From assembly GCA_934717805.1 (NCBI GenBank), contig CAKUZG010000001.1:1-64000 (forward strand): a DNA stretch of 64,000 nt, given 5' to 3'. The position numbers and the translations under genes were made by a program. This DNA comes from an uncultured Candidatus Saccharibacteria bacterium. Lineage in GTDB: Bacteria > Patescibacteriota > Saccharimonadia > Saccharimonadales > Saccharimonadaceae. The notes beneath the pieces were generated by a model. That model had not been told where the DNA came from, did no database searches, and worked only from the letters and a program-made list of their open reading frames with translations. Each line of letters begins with the position of its first letter. The stretch's first letter is position 1. Of this stretch, positions 59,618 to 64,000 are shown piece by piece.

Positions 59618-60602
59618 AGAAACTCAAATTGCGAAAATTACAAATACAACACTCGAAGAACAGCGTAAAGAAATTTTAAACAAAGGTAAAAAATTTAAAT
59701 ATCCTGTTCAGTACAGTAAAAACCGATTAGTTGGAAATGCTTTAATTATTGCTTTGGTAATCCTAGTTACTGGTTCGGGGTCTTTGATGTATCAACTATA
59801 TAAGTCGCAGAATACTAGCGAATTCATCTATCGTTTTACAACAGTTATACCATTTCCAGTTGCGAATGTTGATGGCGAAAATGCACTTTATCGCGATTAT
59901 TTGATAGAATATCGTGCAAATATGCAAATTACAACAACTAAAAAAGATGAAATCGAAGGCGCCAACAACTTAAAGACTCTTTCAACTTTTAATAAAAATA
60001 AAGCAATGAAAAACGCAATTGCGAATGCTTACGCCCAGAAAAAAGCCCGAGAATTGGGAATTTCTGTTTCAGAAAAAGAAATTGATGAGGCTTTTGATGC
60101 ACAGCGAAAAACGCAGAACACTGAACTTACCGAAAGTGCGTTATATAAAATTGCTGCCGACAATTATGGTCTCTCACCAAGTGAATATCGCCGAATGTTT
60201 ATTGAGTTACCGCTCCTTCGTCAAAAAGTTGCTGTAGCGATTGATAAAAATGCCGCTAATACTAGAGATGAAGTTGTAAAATATTTGAACAACAATTCTA
60301 ACGACTTTTCGAAGGCTGCCGAACAATTTGGTGATAAAATTGAATACAATAAACCTGGAAAAGTTCGAAAAACAAATATTGACGGTGGTCGCTCAAAGGT
60401 GGCTTCACAATTAAACGTTGGCGAAGTTTCGAAACCGTTTATTTCAAATGCTGGTGATGGCTACTATATCGTAAAACTTATCGAAAAAAGTGACAATGAA
60501 ATTAGCTATGAATCGATAAAGATTAAGTTTACCGAATTTAATTCACAACTAGAAAAGCTTGAAAAAGAAGGTAAGGTTAAAAAATATATCAAGGTTGATT
60601 AG
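59604..60602 (+). CDS. SurA/PrsA-like membrane-anchored foldase
   Basis: 332 aa. One transmembrane helix (about 46-68), SurA N-domain-like helices (about 95-220), and a parvulin-like segment (about 240-310; GEVSKPFISNAGDGYYIVKL). Probably assists folding of exported proteins; catalytic competence unclear. Overlaps previous gene by 14 nt with GAGGAGG. Confidence 0.8.
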   Translation: MKNFKETQIAKITNTTLEEQRKEILNKGKKFKYPVQYSKNRLVGNALIIALVILVTGSGSLMYQLYKSQNTSEFIYRFTTVIPFPVANVDGENALYRDYLIEYRANMQITTTKKDEIEGANNLKTLSTFNKNKAMKNAIANAYAQKKARELGISVSEKEIDEAFDAQRKTQNTELTESALYKIAADNYGLSPSEYRRMFIELPLLRQKVAVAIDKNAANTRDEVVKYLNNNSNDFSKAAEQFGDKIEYNKPGKVRKTNIDGGRSKVASQLNVGEVSKPFISNAGDGYYIVKLIEKSDNEISYESIKIKFTEFNSQLEKLEKEGKVKKYIKVD

Positions 60603-60610
60603 TCTGTAAT

Positions 60611-60642
60611 AAAAAAGATACCTATAAAATGGGTATCTTTTT
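60611..60642 (+). terminator. Terminator of foldase gene
   Basis: AAAAAGATACC / GGGTATCTTTTT hairpin. Confidence 0.8.
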
Positions 60643-60650
60643 AAGCAAAT

Positions 60651-60676
60651 AAAAAAACGCTCGAAAGCGATTTTTT
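60651..60676 (-). terminator. Terminator of tRNA-Asp
   Basis: CGCT-CGAA-AGCG hairpin flanked by A and T runs. Confidence 0.7.
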
Positions 60677-60688
60677 AAAGTCTAAATT

Positions 60689-60766
60689 TGGCGCGCCCGA
60701 CCGGATTCGAACCGGCGATCTCCTCCGTGACAGGGAGGCGTACTAGGCCAGCTATACCACGAGCGC
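60689..60766 (-). tRNA. tRNA-Asp (GTC)
   Basis: 78 nt. Acceptor GCGCTCG/CGGGCGC, anticodon stem CCTCC/GGAGG with loop CTGTCAC, T-loop TTCGAAT, CCA encoded. Confidence 0.93.
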
Positions 60767-60864
60767 ATCGCTAGACTAATACAATTTTATCAAACTTCAA
60801 TAATAAAATCAAGGGCTTTTTTAGTTTATTTTTTAAAAAGTTTGTGCTATAATATTAAGCATAT

Positions 60865-60940
60865 GCCGATGTAGCTCAGTTGGTAGAGCAACGCACTCGT
60901 AACGCGTAGGTCAGCAGTTCAATCCTGCTCATCGGCTCCA
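60865..60940 (+). tRNA. tRNA-Thr (CGT)
   Basis: 76 nt. Acceptor GCCGATG/CATCGGC, loop CTCGTAA (anticodon CGT), CCA encoded. TATAAT near 60848. The next CDS begins 17 nt after the CCA. Confidence 0.92.
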
Positions 60941-60957
60941 AATAATTTTTTATTCTT

Positions 60958-61329
60958 ATGAAAACAATAACTAATCTATTTAAACCAATTATAAAAGATC
61001 GCCGAATGTTATTAGCAATGGTTTCGGTGTTTTTAGCAGGAATTATATTTTTCATTTTCATGATTTTAAATGTAAAATCATACGATTATCTATTAAATGT
61101 TCGATATACCGTTTTTGGTACCAGTGAATTTTATAAAGATTCTTGGGTTTATCGTATTATTTTAGCTGTTTTTGGCTTGATTGTTGCTTTTGTTCATAAT
61201 ATTTTAATCGCAAAAGTTTATAATATTTCTGGTCGTCGTGTTGCTGTTGTTTTTGCAGTTTTAAGCGTTGTTTTAATGATTGTTAGCTTATTCGTTATTG
61301 GTGCTTCAATTCGAGAGATTCCAAACTAA
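60958..61329 (+). CDS. Three-helix membrane protein of unknown function
   Basis: 123 aa with three transmembrane helices (about 17-38, 65-88, 95-117). No ribosome binding site; follows tRNA-Thr by 17 nt. Stop overlaps the glycosyltransferase ATG, suggesting a partner role. Family not recognised. Confidence 0.75.
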   Translation: MKTITNLFKPIIKDRRMLLAMVSVFLAGIIFFIFMILNVKSYDYLLNVRYTVFGTSEFYKDSWVYRIILAVFGLIVAFVHNILIAKVYNISGRRVAVVFAVLSVVLMIVSLFVIGASIREIPN

Positions 61330-63023
61330 TGAAAAAACAAAAGATCGATATCGAAATCCCACTTGGAAAGCGAACTTTAAAGTATCGCTTTTTCGAGATT
61401 TTACCAGCATTTTTAAGTTTTGGCGCAATTATTTTAATGTTCATACTTTCGTTCTTTTCACCTTTTTTGGCCTCAGTTTATCTTTTAACGATTATTACAA
61501 CTCTTCTTATTAAAGCGATTGGAATTGCTTATCGAATGATAACAGGGCATATACAGATTGAAAAAGCTCAAAAAGTTAATTGGAATAAGCGACTTTCTGA
61601 ACTAGAAAATCCTAAAAAAGCGCTTGAGAAGATAAAAAATCAGGAAAAAAGTAAGGAATACGATTTTAAACAGCATGTTCAAAATTTGCATGATATTATA
61701 GATAGACCAGAAGCTTTTCCAGATCCTTTCTCGGTAAAAAATGCCGTGATTATTGCCGCTTATAACGAACCTTATGAAGTGATTCAACCAACAATTAAAT
61801 CTGTTTTAGCTTCAAATTATGATGCTAAAAATCTTTTAATTTTCTTGGCCTATGAGGAACGCGGCGGTGAAGGTATTGAAAAAACTGCAATTCGGCTCAA
61901 AAAAGAGTTTTCGAAAAGTTTTGGCGCTTTCGAAATTGTAAAACACCCAAAAAATCTACCAAATGAAGTTGTTGGAAAAGGTGGAAATATCACTTTTGCT
62001 GGCCGAGCATTGCAAAAATATTGTGAAGATAATAAAATTCCTTTCGAAAATGTACTAGTTACAACTTTAGATAGCGATAACAAACCTCATAAAGAATATT
62101 TTGCTGCTGCAACCTATGAATTTGTTGTTCATGAAGATCGCAAAAAGTTATCATATCAGCCAGTTTCGTTATTTTTGAATAATATTTGGGATGTTCCAGC
62201 GCCAATGCGCGTGGTTGCAACTGGTAATTCATTTTGGAATATTGTTTCAACGATGCGGCCGCACCTTTTGCGAAATTTCGCTTCACACTCTCAACCGTTA
62301 GATGCTTTGGTTGAAATGGATTTTTGGTCAACTCGCACAATTGTTGAAGATGGACATCAATTCTGGCGCAGTTATTTCCACTTTAATGGTGATTATTATG
62401 TTGTGCCGATTCGCGTGCCAATCTATCAAGATGCGGTTTTGAGCGAAACTTTACTAAAAACACTTAAAGCTCAATTTATTCAACTTCGTCGTTGGATGTA
62501 TGGCGCAAGTGATATTCCTTACGTTGCGAATTTATATTTTTCAAAAAATCGAAATGTTCCACTCATTGATGGCCTAATGAAATTAATCCGATTAATTGAT
62601 GGTCACGTAACAGCTGTGTTTCAATCACCAATGGCAGCTTTTGGCGGTTGGGTTCCGTTGATTGTTTATGCGGCATCATCTCGCAGTGTGATTGTTCACC
62701 AATTACCGAATGTTATCAGTACACTTCAACAAATTGCAACAATTGGTATTTTTATCACAATTTTAATTAGCTTAAAGATGCTACCACCACGTCCAGAACG
62801 ATATAAAAAACGTCGTTCTTTCTGGATGGTTGCGCAGTGGATCTATATGCCTGTAACTTCAATCTGTTATAATGCGGCAGCTGCAGCGTATTCACAAACC
62901 CGATTAGCACTTGGTAAATATCTTGATAAATTTGATGTTACCGAGAAGGGGCGAATTGAAGATGTTGAACGCGCCAAGGCGGAAAAAGCTAAAAAGCGAG
63001 CATTGAAAAAGCAAAAAAAATAA
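61329..63023 (+). CDS. Processive glycosyltransferase, GT2 (cellulose-synthase-like)
   Basis: 564 aa. Two N-terminal helices, GT2 domain with VIIAAYNEP (about 139-147), DSD (about 249), the acceptor ED (VEDGH) and QLRRWMYG (Q-x-x-RW, about 381-388), then C-terminal helices. Makes and extrudes a polysaccharide; product unknown. Lys-rich C-terminus. Confidence 0.88.
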   Translation: MKKQKIDIEIPLGKRTLKYRFFEILPAFLSFGAIILMFILSFFSPFLASVYLLTIITTLLIKAIGIAYRMITGHIQIEKAQKVNWNKRLSELENPKKALEKIKNQEKSKEYDFKQHVQNLHDIIDRPEAFPDPFSVKNAVIIAAYNEPYEVIQPTIKSVLASNYDAKNLLIFLAYEERGGEGIEKTAIRLKKEFSKSFGAFEIVKHPKNLPNEVVGKGGNITFAGRALQKYCEDNKIPFENVLVTTLDSDNKPHKEYFAAATYEFVVHEDRKKLSYQPVSLFLNNIWDVPAPMRVVATGNSFWNIVSTMRPHLLRNFASHSQPLDALVEMDFWSTRTIVEDGHQFWRSYFHFNGDYYVVPIRVPIYQDAVLSETLLKTLKAQFIQLRRWMYGASDIPYVANLYFSKNRNVPLIDGLMKLIRLIDGHVTAVFQSPMAAFGGWVPLIVYAASSRSVIVHQLPNVISTLQQIATIGIFITILISLKMLPPRPERYKKRRSFWMVAQWIYMPVTSICYNAAAAAYSQTRLALGKYLDKFDVTEKGRIEDVERAKAEKAKKRALKKQKK

Positions 63024-63050
63024 GCACTCTGAAAAGGGTGTTTTATTTTT
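63024..63050 (+). terminator. Terminator of glycosyltransferase gene
   Basis: CACTCT-GAAA-AGGGTG hairpin then T run. Confidence 0.7.
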
Positions 63051-63258
63051 GACTTTGGAATTTAAATTTATAAAATTTAAAAGCGGCCATTTTGACCGCC
63101 TAACGTAGGGACATTTGTAAGATTTTATTAAACCTTACCAAAAAATGCGTCGTTGTTTGGGTAACGAAAAGAAGAGGTAGAGAACCTAACAGATGAATTT
63201 CCGATTTTTTACGCCCAAACCTGGTTGAACTTTTTCCGCAGTTCAACCTCGTTTTTTT
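63049..63258 (+). ncRNA. Putative ncRNA of ~176 nt with own promoter and terminator
   Basis: TTGACT (63049-63054), 16 nt, TAAAAT (63071-63076); transcript from about 63083. It begins with a GCGG/CCGC hairpin, has a GTAAG/CTTAC hairpin, a GTTTGGG/CCCAAAC helix enclosing AGGT/ACCT, and ends with terminator GGTTGAACT/AGTTCAACC plus T7 (63223-63258). No ORF. Not recognised as 6S, SRP, RNase P or tmRNA. Confidence 0.5.
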
Positions 63259-63259
63259 A

Positions 63260-63560
63260 TTTTAATGCTTTTTATGTAAAAATTCAAGTGTAACCACAAT
63301 GACACTCACTTTTTAAAGATTAAAATTTTGTTCGCTTTTGGTAAAAAATACATTTTTATAATTAAAACATTTCACGCGAAAGTCAAATAAAAGGAGGCGA
63401 ACAAACTTAAAGCAAATATATCACCAGATAAATAAAAATTTTCAAAAGTTAAAAACTATCTTGTGGAAAAGATTTTAGAAAATGTGCAAAACTAAAAACA
63501 CTACAACGCTATATATGGGGAAGAGAAAAATAACAGAAGCTATAAATCTCTTTGTATTTT
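63260..63560. other. AT-rich intergenic stretch without a supported gene
   Basis: I see no convincing ORF. It holds AAAAGGAGGCGAAC near 63389 without a start codon, TTTCACGCGAAA (also seen near 25384) and one TGTGGAAAA. Confidence 0.5.
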
Positions 63561-63561
63561 T

Positions 63562-63590
63562 TTGCAAAAAAGTGAGCTTTTTGATATAAT
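63562..63590 (+). promoter_or_regulatory. Promoter of structured leader RNA
   Basis: TTGCAA (63562-63567), 17 nt, TATAAT (63585-63590). Confidence 0.7.
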
Positions 63591-63593
63591 TAA

Positions 63594-63755
63594 AGTGTCT
63601 CAAAAATTAAGTATTAAAAGCATTTCGGAAAGTGCATTTTTTTCGCATAGTTAAAGCCCTTGAAGTAGGGCGCCTTAGCGAGAAAAATTTATTTTAGGGT
63701 TTGACCCGAAATGCGTAAGAATTTTTGAGACACTCGTTCGGGTGTCCTATTTTTA
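63594..63755 (+). ncRNA. Structured leader RNA with switch-like terminator, upstream of methyltransferase
   Basis: A closing helix pairs AGTGTCTCAAAAATT (63594-63608) with AATTTTTGAGACACT (63720-63734). Inside: GCATTTCGG (63620-63628) with CCGAAATGC (63706-63714), and hairpin GCCCT/AGGGC (63656-63671). GACACTCG-TT-CGGGTGTC (63729-63746) plus TATTTTT is an intrinsic terminator sharing bases 63729-63734 with the closing helix, so only one can form. No known riboswitch class recognised. Confidence 0.6.
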
Positions 63756-63797
63756 TTTCTTGCGCATTTTTATCTTTTCGGAAAGAAAGGATTTTTC

Positions 63798-64000
63798 GTG
63801 GCGAATAAAAATTTACATAACGCCAAAGAATCAAAAAACGATGAATTTTACACACAACTTGAAGATATCGAAAAGGAGCTTTCGCACTACCGCCACCATT
63901 TTGAAGGTAAGGTAATTTTTTGCAACTGTGACGACCCTTATGAGAGTAACTTTTTCAAGTATTTTGTGCTAAATTTTAACACTTTAAAACTCAAAAAACT
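63798..64000 (+). CDS. EcoRI-family adenine-specific DNA methyltransferase, 3'-truncated by window edge
   Basis: GTG start behind AAAGAAAGG; 67 codons visible and open to the edge. After a Lys/Asn-rich start it reads DEFYTQLEDIEKELSHY then VIFCNCDDPYESNFFKYF, the conserved N-terminus of EcoRI-type adenine methyltransferases. It would N6-methylate adenine at a specific site. Stand-alone or part of a restriction system cannot be told from here. Confidence 0.8.
   Translation, partial: MANKNLHNAKESKNDEFYTQLEDIEKELSHYRHHFEGKVIFCNCDDPYESNFFKYFVLNFNTLKLKK

Noticed and set aside
1..64000. CRISPR array, insertion sequence or transposase
   Set aside because: No regularly spaced repeats and no transposase ORF were seen; the only integrase-like gene is a Xer-type recombinase in core context.

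Overview
The window looks like a contiguous piece of a small, AT-rich Patescibacteria (CPR) chromosome, most like Candidatus Saccharibacteria (TM7). This is inferred from gene content and architecture: a compact gene layout, a type IV pilus operon, three dispersed VirB2/TrbC-type secretion pilins, a fused phosphoglucose/phosphomannose isomerase, peptidoglycan genes, no biosynthetic pathways, and standard-code ORFs that end in TAA or TAG. No database search was possible.

Layout. 1-7,000: two T4SS pilins, Hsp20, ComF, a peptidoglycan deacetylase, a sugar-phosphate isomerase, small membrane proteins and three tRNAs. 7,000-9,280: a foreign-looking island with a truncated MBL-fold gene, a phage-type duplicated-domain protein, tRNA-Gln and tRNA-His without encoded CCA, about 400 nt of possibly structured RNA and a TGA-terminated membrane protein. 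9,296-18,300: an LRR surface protein with a cell-wall-sorting-like tail, MurE, HIT protein, two small accessory genes with long leaders, RlmH, a MacB-type ABC exporter, a third T4SS pilin and more tRNAs. 18,345-29,520: PNPase, an ASCH protein sharing the PNPase leader, an ATP-grasp protein, S15, ValRS, FemX, TsaD, a tandem paralogue pair and S20. 29,681-46,026: a degenerate DHH-like protein, TruB, Orn, a UDG, primase-sigma factor, MutM-HolA, FtsK, S6-SSB-S18, EF-P and TlyA. 46,055-57,444: YchF and the type IV pilus operon pilM-N-O-x-B-T-C-D with prepilins. 57,474-64,000: a tyrosine recombinase, NDK, tRNAs, a PH-domain protein, a SurA/PrsA-like foldase, a processive glycosyltransferase, two putative structured RNAs and the start of an EcoRI-type adenine methyltransferase.

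How the genes work together: pilus assembly and surface proteins fit an episymbiotic, DNA-acquiring life. The remaining genes are core replication, translation, RNA decay and cell-wall functions.

Main sequence-level signals: (1) the palindrome TTCGAA, usually inside TTTCGAAA, is very frequent in all reading frames and between genes but nearly absent from accessory islands; (2) at least eleven genes have a -10 box 6-7 nt before ATG, which implies leaderless mRNAs; (3) pnp and an ASCH-domain gene share promoter, leader hairpin and ribosome binding site; (4) a folded RNA with mutually exclusive closing-stem and terminator helices precedes the methyltransferase; (5) the primase has lost all four zinc ligands; (6) TGA is used as a stop by only two genes, both accessory.
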